From Janthinobacterium sp. 67 (GTDB lineage Bacteria; Pseudomonadota; Gammaproteobacteria; Burkholderiales; Burkholderiaceae_D), in contig NZ_PGES01000001.1 of NCBI RefSeq assembly GCF_002797895.1, positions 2,976,001-3,040,000 on the forward strand: a stretch of DNA of 64,000 nt. Direction: 5' to 3'. The position numbers were made by a program, and so were the translations under genes. Within the stretch, counting starts at the first letter, position 1, and every line of letters begins with the position of its first letter. The notes beneath the pieces were generated by a model. That model was not told the origin of the DNA and made no database searches. It saw only the letters and a program-made list of their open reading frames with translations. Below are positions 1 through 9,200 of the stretch, in pieces.

Positions 1-2
1 GC

Positions 3-338
3 GCCATCGAAGGCGTAGCCCAGCTGGCCATGACGGTGACGCCGCGAGGTCCGTGGTCGGGCTCCCTGCGCCTGCGCTATTTCGGTCCGCGCCCGCTGAT
101 GGAAGACAACAGCGTGCGCTCGTCGGCCAGCGTGGGCTTGAACGGGCGCATCGCCTACCAGATCGGCAAGACCTTGCGCGTGGAGCTGGAAGGCTACAAC
201 CTGGCCAACCGGCGCGACTCGGCCATCGATTACTACTATGCTTCGCGCCTGCCCGGCGAGGCGCAAGCCGTCGACGATATCCACTTCCATCCGGTGGAAT
301 CGCGCTCGCTGCGCCTGACCCTGGTAAAGAATTTTTAA
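3..338 (+). CDS. TonB-dependent outer-membrane receptor, C-terminal end (partial)
   Basis: The frame is open from the left edge of the window, so only the last 111 codons are seen. The visible part alternates polar and hydrophobic residues as in beta-strands, contains GYNLANRRDSAIDYYYASR, and ends in LRLTLVKNF with a terminal Phe, as in outer-membrane beta-barrels. This pattern is characteristic of the barrel end of TonB-dependent receptors, which import iron chelates or other scarce nutrients using energy passed by TonB. The substrate cannot be told from this fragment. An iron-type palindrome and an Fe-dependent dioxygenase gene follow directly, so an iron-related receptor is plausible but inferred. 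Confidence 0.8.
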   Translation, partial: AIEGVAQLAMTVTPRGPWSGSLRLRYFGPRPLMEDNSVRSSASVGLNGRIAYQIGKTLRVELEGYNLANRRDSAIDYYYASRLPGEAQAVDDIHFHPVESRSLRLTLVKNF

Positions 339-344
339 GTAAAC

Positions 345-357
345 AAGAATAATTCTT
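345..357. promoter_or_regulatory. Fur-box-like palindrome
   Basis: AAGAAT-A-ATTCTT is a perfect 6-1-6 inverted repeat, followed by ATC, in the 102 bp between the receptor end and the dioxygenase start. Its A/T-rich symmetric form resembles the core of Fur boxes. Position and neighbours (TonB receptor, Fe-dependent enzyme) fit iron control, but it departs from the 19-bp Fur consensus at several positions. Confidence 0.35.
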
Positions 358-440
358 ATCGGACTGCACAGGAAGCGCCGCGAAGTCGTAGAATGCCAGG
401 CTAGATAAACTGATACAGGCCCGTTCCGGCCCGCACCGCC

Positions 441-1175
441 ATGAGCACTGCCGCACCGATCTTTACCGACCCGTCCCGCCTCAAGGACGCCTTGCGCGAC
501 GACGGCTATGCCGTCCTGCGCCCGCAGGACGTGGCCGCGCTGGCCGGCTGTCCGCTGGACGCATTGCGCGCGCTGGAACCGAGCTGGAATACCCTGGCGC
601 TGGACAATTACCTGAAGGATGGCGGCCGCTATCGCCGCCGGCGCCACTCGTGCTTCGTGCAGGATGGCGAACGCCTGGCCCAGACGGCGCACCGTCCGCA
701 CTGGCAGCCGGTGGAATACAACGCCCTGCACGGCGGCATGCACCGCCTGTTCGAACCGGTCGAAGCGGCTATCGTCGCGCAAGCGGCCTGGCAGCAGCTG
801 ATCCGCGCGCTGGGCGACGCCTGCTCGCAGGTCAAGGGCAGCCAGCCCTGGTTCATCGAGGCGCACCAGTTCCGCATCGATACGACGGACGGCATCGGCC
901 GCCCCACGCCGGAAGGCGCGCACCGCGACGGCGTCGATTTCGTCGCCGTGCTGCTGGTCGGGCGCGAACAGATCAAGGGCGGCGAGACGCGCATCTTCGA
1001 AGCGGACGGCCCCAACGGCAAACGCTTTACCCTGACCGAACCGTGGTCGCTGCTGCTGCTCGACGACGCGGCCGTCATCCACGAATCGACGCCGATCCAG
1101 CCCCTGGGCGAACATGGCCACCGCGACACGCTCGTGCTGACCTATCGCGCAGGCCAGTTCCAGGGCGAAAACTGA
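441..1175 (+). CDS. 2OG-Fe(II) dioxygenase family protein (PF10014-like)
   Basis: This 244-residue protein looks like a small cytoplasmic 2-oxoglutarate/Fe(II) oxygenase of the family that includes free amino acid hydroxylases such as L-isoleucine dioxygenase. The likely iron ligands are visible: His161 and Asp163 in GAHRDGVDF and His214 in AVIHEST. An Arg after HRDTLVLTYR (Arg236) could bind the 2-oxoglutarate carboxylate. The length fits the family. It stands alone after the TonB receptor, with a Fur-like palindrome upstream. The family and ligands are read from sequence. The substrate is unknown, and the link to iron uptake is inferred from position. Confidence 0.75.
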   Translation: MSTAAPIFTDPSRLKDALRDDGYAVLRPQDVAALAGCPLDALRALEPSWNTLALDNYLKDGGRYRRRRHSCFVQDGERLAQTAHRPHWQPVEYNALHGGMHRLFEPVEAAIVAQAAWQQLIRALGDACSQVKGSQPWFIEAHQFRIDTTDGIGRPTPEGAHRDGVDFVAVLLVGREQIKGGETRIFEADGPNGKRFTLTEPWSLLLLDDAAVIHESTPIQPLGEHGHRDTLVLTYRAGQFQGEN

Positions 1176-1180
1176 CAGGC

Positions 1181-1202
1181 GGCCACAGCATTCCCTGTGG
1201 CC
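1181..1202 (+). terminator. Hairpin after the dioxygenase gene
   Basis: GGCCACAG and CTGTGGCC form a perfect 8-bp stem with a CATTCC loop, six bases after the stop codon. It is followed by AAAATAG rather than a T run, so it is a weak or Rho-assisted terminator at best. Confidence 0.4.
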
Positions 1203-1207
1203 AAAAT

Positions 1208-1226
1208 AGTTACTTGGAAGTTACTT
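1208..1226 (+). promoter_or_regulatory. Tandem 8-mer repeat upstream of the hybrid kinase
   Basis: AGTTACTT occurs at 1208-1215 and again at 1219-1226, an 11-bp period that places both copies on the same face of the helix. A TATAGT hexamer lies downstream near 1244. The arrangement is like a response-regulator binding site ahead of the kinase gene at 1318, but the binder is unknown. Confidence 0.25.
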
Positions 1227-1317
1227 TTGCAGACCTAAATCCGATATAGTCATACGATGTCGATATTGCGCGCTCACGGCGCCCAGCATCACCACACTGA
1301 AATCCTAGGAGAGGTCT

Positions 1318-2679
1318 GTGGACTCCAACAACCAAATCAAGCCTGACGAAATCGAGATCCTGATCGTCGAGGACAGCCCGACCCAGGCGGAGCGCTTGCG
1401 CCGCCTGATCCAGTCGCTGCACTACAACGCGCGCGTGGCGGCGAATGGCCAGCTGGCCCTGGCTGCCATCCGCGAGCGCAAGCCGCACCTGGTGCTGTCC
1501 GATATCGTCATGCCTGAAATGAATGGCTACGACCTGTGCCGCGCCATCAAGTCCGACCCGACCCTGCGCGACATCCCCGTCATCCTCGTCACCTCGCTCA
1601 ACGACCCGAAGGACATCATCCGCGGCATCGAGTGCGGCGCCGACAATTTCATCCGCAAGCCCTACGCGGAAGACTACCTGCTCAACCGCATCAGCCACAT
1701 GCTGATGAACCAGAAGCTGCGCAAGAACCAGAACGTGGAAATCGGCATCGCCCTGTACCTGGGCGACCAGAAGCATTTCATCAATGCGGAACGCCAGCAA
1801 ATCCTCGACCTGCTGATCTCCACCTATGAACAGGCGGTGCAGGTCAATGGCGAACTGCAGGCGCGCGAACGCCAGGTGATCGAACTGAACATGCGCCTCG
1901 CGCACCATGCGGCCGAGCTGGAAACCATCAACCGCGAAATCGCCCTGAAAAACCTGGAACTGGCCGAAGCGAGCCGCATGAAGTCGGCCTTCATCGCCAA
2001 TATGTCGCATGAATTGCGCACGCCGCTCAACGCCATCATCGGCTTCACCGGCGCGCTGCTGATGAAACTGCCCGGCCCCCTGACGCCCGACCAGGACAAG
2101 CAACTGAACACCATCCGCGCCAGCGCGCGCCATTTGCTCTCGCTGATCAACGACATCCTCGACGTGGCCAAGATCGAGGCGGGCAAGCTGACCCTGTCGA
2201 TCGAACCCGTGCACTGCCAGGAACTGATGGGCGACGTGGCCGACACCCTGCGCCCCCTGGCCCAGCAAAAGGGCCTGGCGCTGGAACTCGAACTGGGCGA
2301 GCCAGGCCAGCCGCCCGCCATCATCGACACGGACCGCCGCGCGCTGACGCAAATCCTCATCAACCTGCTCAACAACGCCATCAAGTTCACGGAACAGGGC
2401 ACGGTGCGCATCAGCCTGGCCCAGCGCGACGAAGACGGCGTGCTGGTGACGGAAATGAGCATCGCCGACAGCGGCGCCGGCATCAAGGAAGAAGACCAGG
2501 CCAAGCTGTTCCAGGCCTTCTCGCAGCTCGATTCCACCTCCACGCGCCACGTGGAAGGCGCGGGACTGGGCCTGTACCTGTGCCAGAACCTGGCCAACGC
2601 CATCGGCGGCGCCCTGTTCTTCAACAGCGACTACGGCCATGGCAGCACGTTTACGCTGGCATTGCGCAGCAAGGCCTGA
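1318..2679 (+). CDS. Response regulator/histidine kinase hybrid
   Basis: The protein has 453 residues and a GTG start chosen because AGGAGAGG lies just upstream. Its order is reversed from classical kinases. An N-terminal receiver domain (about residues 12-130, phospho-acceptor Asp62 in SDIVMPEMNG) comes first, then a coiled-coil linker (about 160-220), a HisKA dimerisation domain with His231 in SHELRTPLNAI, and a C-terminal HATPase domain containing DSGAGI and GAGLGLYLCQ. There is no membrane segment or periplasmic sensor, so it is cytosolic and presumably takes its input as phosphate from another kinase through Asp62. No partner regulator lies next to it. Such REC-HK proteins often act inside phosphorelays. 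The stimulus is unknown. Confidence 0.9.
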   Translation: MDSNNQIKPDEIEILIVEDSPTQAERLRRLIQSLHYNARVAANGQLALAAIRERKPHLVLSDIVMPEMNGYDLCRAIKSDPTLRDIPVILVTSLNDPKDIIRGIECGADNFIRKPYAEDYLLNRISHMLMNQKLRKNQNVEIGIALYLGDQKHFINAERQQILDLLISTYEQAVQVNGELQARERQVIELNMRLAHHAAELETINREIALKNLELAEASRMKSAFIANMSHELRTPLNAIIGFTGALLMKLPGPLTPDQDKQLNTIRASARHLLSLINDILDVAKIEAGKLTLSIEPVHCQELMGDVADTLRPLAQQKGLALELELGEPGQPPAIIDTDRRALTQILINLLNNAIKFTEQGTVRISLAQRDEDGVLVTEMSIADSGAGIKEEDQAKLFQAFSQLDSTSTRHVEGAGLGLYLCQNLANAIGGALFFNSDYGHGSTFTLALRSKA

Positions 2680-2753
2680 GCTTTCTGTGCGCCGCAACAT
2701 GAAATACTGACTTTTTGACATCAAAGCGAGACCGATACAGTAGTTCTACGGTA

Positions 2754-2853
2754 TTGCACTGCACCATTTTCAGCGCTATAGTAGAACCGTCTCCTCCAAT
2801 TCGTTCTCCGAACATTGGATTCAGCCCGCGAATACAACCGCGGGCTTTTTTTT
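2754..2853 (+). ncRNA. Candidate trans-acting small RNA (promoter plus about 65-nt transcript)
   Basis: No reading frame fits this stretch between the hybrid kinase and tetR. TTGCAC (2754-2759) and TATAGT (2777-2782) are spaced by 17 bp, like a sigma-70 promoter with a good -10 and a weak -35. A transcript from about 2789 would open with UCUCCUCC (2790-2797), which is complementary to Shine-Dalgarno sequences. It would end at the strong intrinsic terminator at 2824-2853, giving about 65 nt. The C-rich motif plus terminator is the usual architecture of RBS-blocking sRNAs. GTTCTAC (2743-2749) and GTAGAAC (2781-2787) also form an inverted repeat across the promoter. This is inference from sequence only. 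Confidence 0.4.
2824..2853 (+). terminator. Strong intrinsic terminator
   Basis: GCCCGCG and CGCGGGC form a perfect 7-bp stem with an 8-nt loop, followed by eight T residues. It is 145 bp past the hybrid kinase stop, so it either ends that mRNA or, more interestingly, a separate short transcript. Confidence 0.85.
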
Positions 2854-2884
2854 GCCTGCGTTTTTCATTCTCTTCATCATTCCT

Positions 2885-2928
2885 TAACTAAATCAACCGG
2901 CTTAGTTATATCAATCGTTTGAGATATA
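2885..2928. promoter_or_regulatory. Two overlapping palindromes upstream of tetR (candidate operators)
   Basis: TAACTAA (2885-2891) is a perfect inverted repeat of TTAGTTA (2902-2908) with a 10-bp spacer. TATATC (2907-2912) mirrors GATATA (2923-2928), also with a 10-bp spacer. Both lie 17-60 bp ahead of the tetR start, where TetR-family repressors of efflux operons usually autoregulate. Confidence 0.45.
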
Positions 2929-2944
2929 TGCTTAAATCTCCGGC

Positions 2945-3673
2945 ATGATTGAAAAACACATTTCCCCAGCACCAGCCGCCGACGATGGGCGCAAACCCCG
3001 CTCCGATGGCGAACAGTCGCGCGAGCGGCTGCTCCATAGCGCCATCCGCCTGTTTGCCGAACAGGGCTACGCCAGGACGTCCACGCGCGAACTGGCGCAG
3101 GCGGCCGGCACCAACGCGGCCGCCATCAGCTACTATTTTGGCGACAAGGCGGGCCTGTACCGCGCCGCCTTCGCCCAGCAGTCAGCGAACCCGCAAGACA
3201 ATATCGCGCTGTACGACCAGCCGCACTTCACCCTGCGCCAAAGCCTGGAAGGCTTTTATGCGCAATTGCTCGCCCCCATGCAGCAGGGCGAGATCGCGCG
3301 CGACTGCATGCGCCTGTGGTGCCGCGAGATGCTCGAACCGACGGGCCTGTGGGCGCGCGAGATCGACGAGAACATCCGCCCCGAACACGAAGCGCTCACG
3401 CGCGTGCTGGCGCGCCATTTGGGCGTCCCCGACAGCAGCGACGACATGCACCGCCTGGCGTTTTCCATCGCCTCGCTGGCCCTGCAGCACATGGTGGGCG
3501 CCGACGTGCTGCAAACCTTGCGTCCGCAATTGCTGGCAACGCCGTACGCTCTCGACACCTGGCTGGCGCGCATGACCGACTACGCGCTGGCCATGGCCGA
3601 GGTGGAGCGCCGGCGCCTGGCCCAACCCTCTTCACCCGATACCGCTCAACGACAAGCAGAAGGACCAGCATGA
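2945..3673 (+). CDS. TetR/AcrR-family repressor with CerR-type C-terminal domain
   Basis: This 242-residue protein has an N-terminal TetR DNA-binding domain (about residues 25-75) with the helix-turn-helix around STRELAQAAGTNAAAISYYF and the following GDKAGLYRAAF, both close to the family consensus. The rest is a helical ligand-binding and dimerisation domain resembling the CerR/DUF1956 group. It is the first gene of an efflux operon: its stop codon overlaps the start of the outer-membrane factor gene (ATGA at 3670-3673). It most likely represses its own operon through the palindromes upstream and releases on binding a transported compound. The inducer is unknown. Confidence 0.85.
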   Translation: MIEKHISPAPAADDGRKPRSDGEQSRERLLHSAIRLFAEQGYARTSTRELAQAAGTNAAAISYYFGDKAGLYRAAFAQQSANPQDNIALYDQPHFTLRQSLEGFYAQLLAPMQQGEIARDCMRLWCREMLEPTGLWAREIDENIRPEHEALTRVLARHLGVPDSSDDMHRLAFSIASLALQHMVGADVLQTLRPQLLATPYALDTWLARMTDYALAMAEVERRRLAQPSSPDTAQRQAEGPA

Positions 3674-5082
3674 CGACTATTCGACGTACCGTTCAACGCG
3701 CCCTGGCCGCCAGCATCGTGCTGGCGCTGGGCGGCTGCGCCCTGCAGGGGCCGCCCGCGGTGGTGGCCGCCGGCGTGCCCGAGCAATGGCAGGCACCGCT
3801 GCCGCACAACGGCAAGCTGACGGACCTGGCCAGCTGGTGGCAGGGCCAGGGCGACAGCCTGCTGGTGGAATTGATCAGCGACGCGCAGCAGGTCAGCCCC
3901 ACCATCGCCGCCGCCCGCACGCGCATCGTGCAGGCGCGCGCCGACAGCATCGCCAGCGGCGCCGCGCTGGCGCCCACGCTCGATGCGACAGGCAGCGTGG
4001 TGCGTACCAGCCAGCAATCGGCCCAGCCCAGCGGCACCACCTCGCAGGCGGCGCTGCAGGCGTCGTGGGAAATCGACGTGTTCGGGGCCAACCGCGCCAC
4101 GCGCGGCGCGGCGCAGGAGCGCTACGACAGCGCCCGCGCGGGATGGCATGAGGCCCGCGTCTCGGTGGCCGCCGAAGTGGCGAACCAGTACTACGCCTTG
4201 CGCACCTGCCGGCAATTGCAGGCCGTGTCCGAACAGGATGCCGTCTCGCGCCGCGACTCGGCGCGCCTGACGGAACTGAGCGCAGGCGCCGGCTTCCAGC
4301 CGCCCGCCAACGCCGCCCTGGCCCGCGCCAGCGCGGCCGAAGGCGCCAGCCGCGCCATCGAACAGCGGGCTGCCTGCGACGTGAATGTCAAGGCGCTGGT
4401 GGCCCTGTCGGCCATGCCGGAAGACGCGCTGCGCCAGAAACTGGCCGCCAGCCCCTTTGTTGCACCCTCGCCCGTGGCGATTGCGGAACTGCCGGCGCAA
4501 ACCCTGGGCCAGCGTCCCGACGTCTACAGCGCCGAACGCGAAGTGGCGGCCGCCAGCTTTGAAGTGCGCGGCGCGCAGGCGCAGCGCTATCCCCGCCTGA
4601 GCCTGGCCGGTTCCATCGGCAAGGGCAATATCCGCGCCGGCGGCACCAGCATCACGGCCAGCACCTGGAGCATCGGCCCGCTGGCCGTCAGCCTGCCCAT
4701 CTTCGACGGCGGCACGCGCCGCGCGCAGATCGATGCGGCCACGGCGCGCTACGACGAAGCCGTGGTGAAATACCGCGCCGGCGTGCGCCAGGCCGTGCGC
4801 GAAGTGGAAGAAGCGCTGGTCAACCTGGCCAGCACGGACGAGCGCAGCAGCCATGCAAAGACGGCCCTGGAAGGCTACCGCGTGTCGTTCGCCGCCACCG
4901 AGGACCGCTACAAGAATGGCCTGGCCAGCCTGATCGAACTGGAAGACGCGCGCCACACGCGCCTGGCCGCCGAAAACACGGTGGTCAACCTCGAGCGCGA
5001 GCGCAGCGCCGCCTGGGTGGCGCTGTACCGCGCCGCCGGCGGCGGCTGGAGCAGCAGCGCCATCGCCAACAATACCCCCTGA
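3670..5082 (+). CDS. NodT/OprM-type outer-membrane efflux lipoprotein
   Basis: The 470-residue product starts at ATG 3670, overlapping the tetR stop as ATGA, which implies translational coupling. It opens with a lipoprotein signal peptide ending in the lipobox LALGGC. It then carries two outer-membrane efflux protein repeats rich in long helices, as in TolC/OprM channels, with the typical ELPAQTLGQRPDVYSAEREV and PRLSLAGSIG segments. It should form the trimeric outer-membrane exit duct for the adaptor and RND pump encoded directly downstream. A longer open frame extends upstream into tetR in another phase, but the signal peptide supports this start. Confidence 0.9.
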   Translation: MTTIRRTVQRALAASIVLALGGCALQGPPAVVAAGVPEQWQAPLPHNGKLTDLASWWQGQGDSLLVELISDAQQVSPTIAAARTRIVQARADSIASGAALAPTLDATGSVVRTSQQSAQPSGTTSQAALQASWEIDVFGANRATRGAAQERYDSARAGWHEARVSVAAEVANQYYALRTCRQLQAVSEQDAVSRRDSARLTELSAGAGFQPPANAALARASAAEGASRAIEQRAACDVNVKALVALSAMPEDALRQKLAASPFVAPSPVAIAELPAQTLGQRPDVYSAEREVAAASFEVRGAQAQRYPRLSLAGSIGKGNIRAGGTSITASTWSIGPLAVSLPIFDGGTRRAQIDAATARYDEAVVKYRAGVRQAVREVEEALVNLASTDERSSHAKTALEGYRVSFAATEDRYKNGLASLIELEDARHTRLAAENTVVNLERERSAAWVALYRAAGGGWSSSAIANNTP

Positions 5083-5094
5083 CGGATACACAAC

Positions 5095-6258
5095 ATGAAA
5101 AAACTGACCTTGAAACCGATGGCGTTCGCGCTGGCCGCCCTTTGCGTGATGCTGGGCGCCGGCGTGTCCCTGTACTCCCCCTCCTCCACGGCGGCGGACG
5201 ACGCCAAGGATAAGAACGCGGCGCAAAAACCGGCGCTGACCGTCACCACGGCCAAGCCGCAGACGGCCAGCCTGCCCATCAAGCTGAACGCCAACGGCAA
5301 CGTGGCCGCCTGGCAGGAAGCCGTCATCGGCAGCGAATCGAACGGCCTGCGCCTGACCGACGTGCGCGTGAACGTGGGCGACGTCGTGCGCGCCGGCCAG
5401 GTGCTGGCCGTGTTCTCGAGCGACACGGTGAACGCCGACGTGGCGCAGGCGAAGGCCGCCGTGCAGGAAGCGCAAGCCAATGCCGCGGAAGCGGCCGCCA
5501 ACGCGCAGCGCGCCCGCTCGCTGCAAAGCACGGGCGCCATCAGCGCGCAGCAGATCAGCCAATACCTGACGGCCGAACAGACGGCCAATGCGCGCATCGC
5601 GTCGGCCAAGGCGCAGCTGGCCTCGCAGCAGCTGCGCCTGAAATACACGCAGGTGGTGGCGCCCGACAGCGGCATCATCTCGTCGCGCTCGGCCACCGTG
5701 GGGTCGGTGGTGGGCGCCGGCACGGAACTGTTCCGCATGATCCGCCAGGGCCGCCTCGAATGGCGCGCCGAAGTGACGGCCACCGAACTGCTGAACCTCA
5801 AGCCCGGCACCCTGGCGCAGGTGAAGGCGGCCAACGGCAGCGTCTTGACAGGCAAGGTGCGCATGATCGCCCCTACCGTCGATCCGCAGACGCGCTCGGC
5901 CCTCGTCTACGTGGACCTGCCCGCCAGCACGGGCAGCAATGCGCCATTCAAGGCCGGCATGTACGCCAGCGGCGAATTCGAACTGGGCACCTCGGGCGCC
6001 CTGACCGTGCCGCAGCAGGCGATCGCCGTGCGCGATGGTTTCAGCTATGTCTTCCGCCTCAATCCCGACCAGCGGGTCAGCCAGATCAAGGTGCAGGCCG
6101 GACGGCGCCTGAGCGACCGCATTGAAATCCTTGGCGGCATCACGGCCGACACGACGATTGTCGTCAGCGGCGCCGGCTTCCTCAATGACGGCGACCTGGT
6201 ACGCAACGTGCAAACCCCGGTGGCGGCAGCTGCCAAGCCGGCCACGGCAAAAAAGTAA
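5095..6258 (+). CDS. RND efflux periplasmic adaptor (membrane fusion protein)
   Basis: The 387-residue protein begins with a signal-anchor segment (MKKLTLKPMAFALAALC...). A lipoyl/barrel-sandwich half (GLRLTDVRVNVGDVVRAGQV), an alanine-rich alpha-hairpin (about residues 120-180), the second lipoyl half (VVAPDSGIISSRSATVGSVV), and beta-barrel and membrane-proximal domains follow. This is the normal MFP domain order. It would bridge the inner-membrane RND pump (start 9 bp downstream) and the NodT-type channel upstream. It lacks a lipobox, so it is probably held by its N-terminal segment or is periplasmic. Confidence 0.9.
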   Translation: MKKLTLKPMAFALAALCVMLGAGVSLYSPSSTAADDAKDKNAAQKPALTVTTAKPQTASLPIKLNANGNVAAWQEAVIGSESNGLRLTDVRVNVGDVVRAGQVLAVFSSDTVNADVAQAKAAVQEAQANAAEAAANAQRARSLQSTGAISAQQISQYLTAEQTANARIASAKAQLASQQLRLKYTQVVAPDSGIISSRSATVGSVVGAGTELFRMIRQGRLEWRAEVTATELLNLKPGTLAQVKAANGSVLTGKVRMIAPTVDPQTRSALVYVDLPASTGSNAPFKAGMYASGEFELGTSGALTVPQQAIAVRDGFSYVFRLNPDQRVSQIKVQAGRRLSDRIEILGGITADTTIVVSGAGFLNDGDLVRNVQTPVAAAAKPATAKK

Positions 6259-6267
6259 GGAGAGGCC

Positions 6268-9200
6268 ATGAATTTTTCCTCCCTCTCGATCAAGAATCCG
6301 ATCCCGGCCATCATGCTGTTCGCGCTGCTGACCCTGGCCGGTCTGCTGGCCTACAAGGCCAATCCGGTGCAGGATTTCCCCGACATCGAACTGCCCATCG
6401 TCACCGTCAGCGCCGTGCTGCCCGGTGCCGCGCCGGCCCAGCTGGAAACGGAAGTGGCGCGCAAGATCGAAGACTCCGTCGCCACCTTGCAAGGCGTGAA
6501 GAACATCTACACCAAGGTGCTCGATGGCGTCGTCACGGTGACCGTCGAATTCATCCTGGAAAAGCAGATCGCCGAAGCCGTCAACGACGTGCGCGACGCC
6601 GTCGCCCGCGTGAAAGCGGACATGCCGGCCGAGCTGCGCGACCCCACCGTCACCAAGGCTTCCACGGCCGGCAGGGTCGTGCTGACCTTTATCGCCACGG
6701 CGAAGCCCGGCGTGGACAATCCGCTCGATGCGCCCGACCTGTCGTGGTTCGTCGACAATACGGTGGCCAAGCGCCTCTTGACCGTGCCCGGCGTGGGCGC
6801 CGTCACCAGAGTCGGTGGCGTCTACCGAGAAATCCAGGTGGAACTCGACGAGGCCCGCATGGCCGCATTGAAGGTGTCGGCACTCGACGTGTCGCGCCAG
6901 CTGCGCCTGGTGCAGCGCGAAGCGCCCGGCGGCCGGGGCGACATCAGCGGCGCCGAACAGTCGGTGCGCACCATCGCCACCGTCAAGACGGCCGATGAAC
7001 TGTCGCGCGTGGAAGTGCCGCTGCCGGACGGCCGCCACGTGCGCCTGGACCAGGTGGCGACCGTGCGCGACACCATCGCCGAACCGCGCGCGCTGGCCGA
7101 GCAGGATGGCAAGACCGTCGTCGCCTTTGAAGTATTCCGCACCAAAGGCGCCAGCGAAGTGGCCGTCGCCAGCGGGGCGCGCGCCGCCATCGCCGACCTG
7201 CAGAAGGAAAACCCCAGCGTGGTGCTGCAGCAGTCGATCGACAATGCCTTCCCCGTCGAGGAAAACTTCGAAGGCTCGATGGAGCTGCTGTACGAAGGCG
7301 CGCTGCTGGCCGTGCTGGTGGTGTGGTGGTTCCTGCGCGACTGGCGCGCCACCCTGGTGGCCGCGGCCGCCCTGCCCCTGTCCGTGATGCCGGCCTTCCT
7401 CGGCATCTACTGGTTCGGCTACACGCTCAACACCGTCACCCTGCTGTCGCTGGCCCTCGTCGTCGGCGTGCTGGTCGACGACGCCATCGTGGAAATCGAA
7501 AACATCGAGCGCCATCTGCGCATGGGCAAGTCACCGATGGAAGCGGCCATGGAAGCTGCCGACGAAATCGGCATGGCGGTGATCGCCACCACATTCGCGC
7601 TGGTGGCCGTGTTCCTGCCGACGGCCTTCATGAGCGGCATTCCCGGCCTGTTCTTCAAGCAGTTCGGCTGGACGGCCGTGCTGGCCGTGCTGGCGTCCTT
7701 GGTGGTGGCGCGGCTGCTCACGCCGATGATGGCGGCCTATATCCTGCAACCGCTGCCGCACAAGGAAGAGCAGGATGGCTGGCTGATGACGCGCTACTTG
7801 CGTGTCATGCGCTGGTGCCTGAACCACCGCGGCACCACGGCCATCGCCGCGGCCCTGTTCTTCGTCGGCGCCATCGCGCTCGTGCCGCTGCTGCCGACCG
7901 GCTTCGTGCCTGCCGCCGACCGCGCACAGACGCAGATCAACCTGGAACTGCCGCCCGGCTCCACCCTGGCTGAAACGCAGGCCGTGGCGGCCCTGGCGCG
8001 CGACGCGGCCATGCGCACGCCAGGCATCCAGGGCGTCTTCAGTTCCATCGGCGGCGGCTCCAGCGGCGACGCTTTCGCCCCCGGCGCGGCGGCCGAGGCG
8101 CGCCGCGCCGTGCTGACCCTGACCACCGTGCACCGCACGGAGCGCAAGGAATCGATGGCGGACCTGGAAACGCAGCTGCGCCACAAGCTCGATACCATTC
8201 CCGGCGCCCGCTTCACGGTGGGACCGCCCGACACGGGCGTCAAGATGCAGCTGGTGCTGCGCTCGGAAGACCCGGTGGCGCTGATGGCAGCGGCGCAAAA
8301 GGTCGAGCGCGAATTGCGCGGCTTGAAAGGCATCGGCAACGTCAATTCCAGCGCCTCGCTGGTGCGCCCGGAAATCATCGTGCGCCCCGACTTTGCGAAA
8401 GCGGCCGACCTGGGCGTGACGGCGGCGGCCATCGGCGAAACCGTGCGCGTGGCCACGGCGGGCGACTACGACACGGACCTGACGAAAATGAACCTGCCCG
8501 AGCGACAGGTGCCGATCCGCGTCAAGCTGCCCAACAGCGTGCGCGCCGACTTGGCCGCCATCGAGCGCCTGACCGTGCCCGGCAAGAATGGTCCCGTGCG
8601 CCTGGCGAACGTGGCCACGGTGACGATGGAAAGCGGCCCGGCGCAGATCGACCGCTTGAACCGCAGCCGCAACGTGACCCTCGACGTGGAACTCGGTTCG
8701 CGCACCCTGGGCGAACTGAATGAAGAGGCGCGCGCGCTGCCGTCGATGAAGAATCTGCCGCCGTCCGTGAAGATCGCCGAACTGGGCGACGCGCAGGAAA
8801 TGGCGTCGCTGTTCGCCAGCTTCGGCCTGGCCATGCTGATCGGCGTGCTGTGCATCTATTGCGTGCTGGTGCTGCTGTTCAAGGACTTCATGCAGCCGGT
8901 GACCATCCTGGCGGCGCTGCCGCTGTCGATCGGCGGCGCCTTCGTCGCCCTCTTGATCACGGGCAGCGCCCTGTCGATGCCGTCGATGATCGGCCTGATC
9001 ATGCTGATGGGGATCGTCACCAAGAACTCCATCCTGCTGGTCGACTATGCGATCCTGGCGCGCCAGGCGGGCATGAACCGCTTCGACGCGCTGGTCGACG
9101 CCTGCCACAAGCGCAGCAGGCCGATTTTGATGACGACGATCGCCATGGGCGCCGGCATGATGCCGCTGGCGCTGGGCTGGGGCGCCGACCCCAGCTTCCG

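Noticed and set aside
3646..7515. A 1289-codon minus-strand frame opposite the RND operon
   Set aside because: His/Gly/Arg-rich shadow of the outer-membrane factor, adaptor and pump genes, whose motifs are intact.
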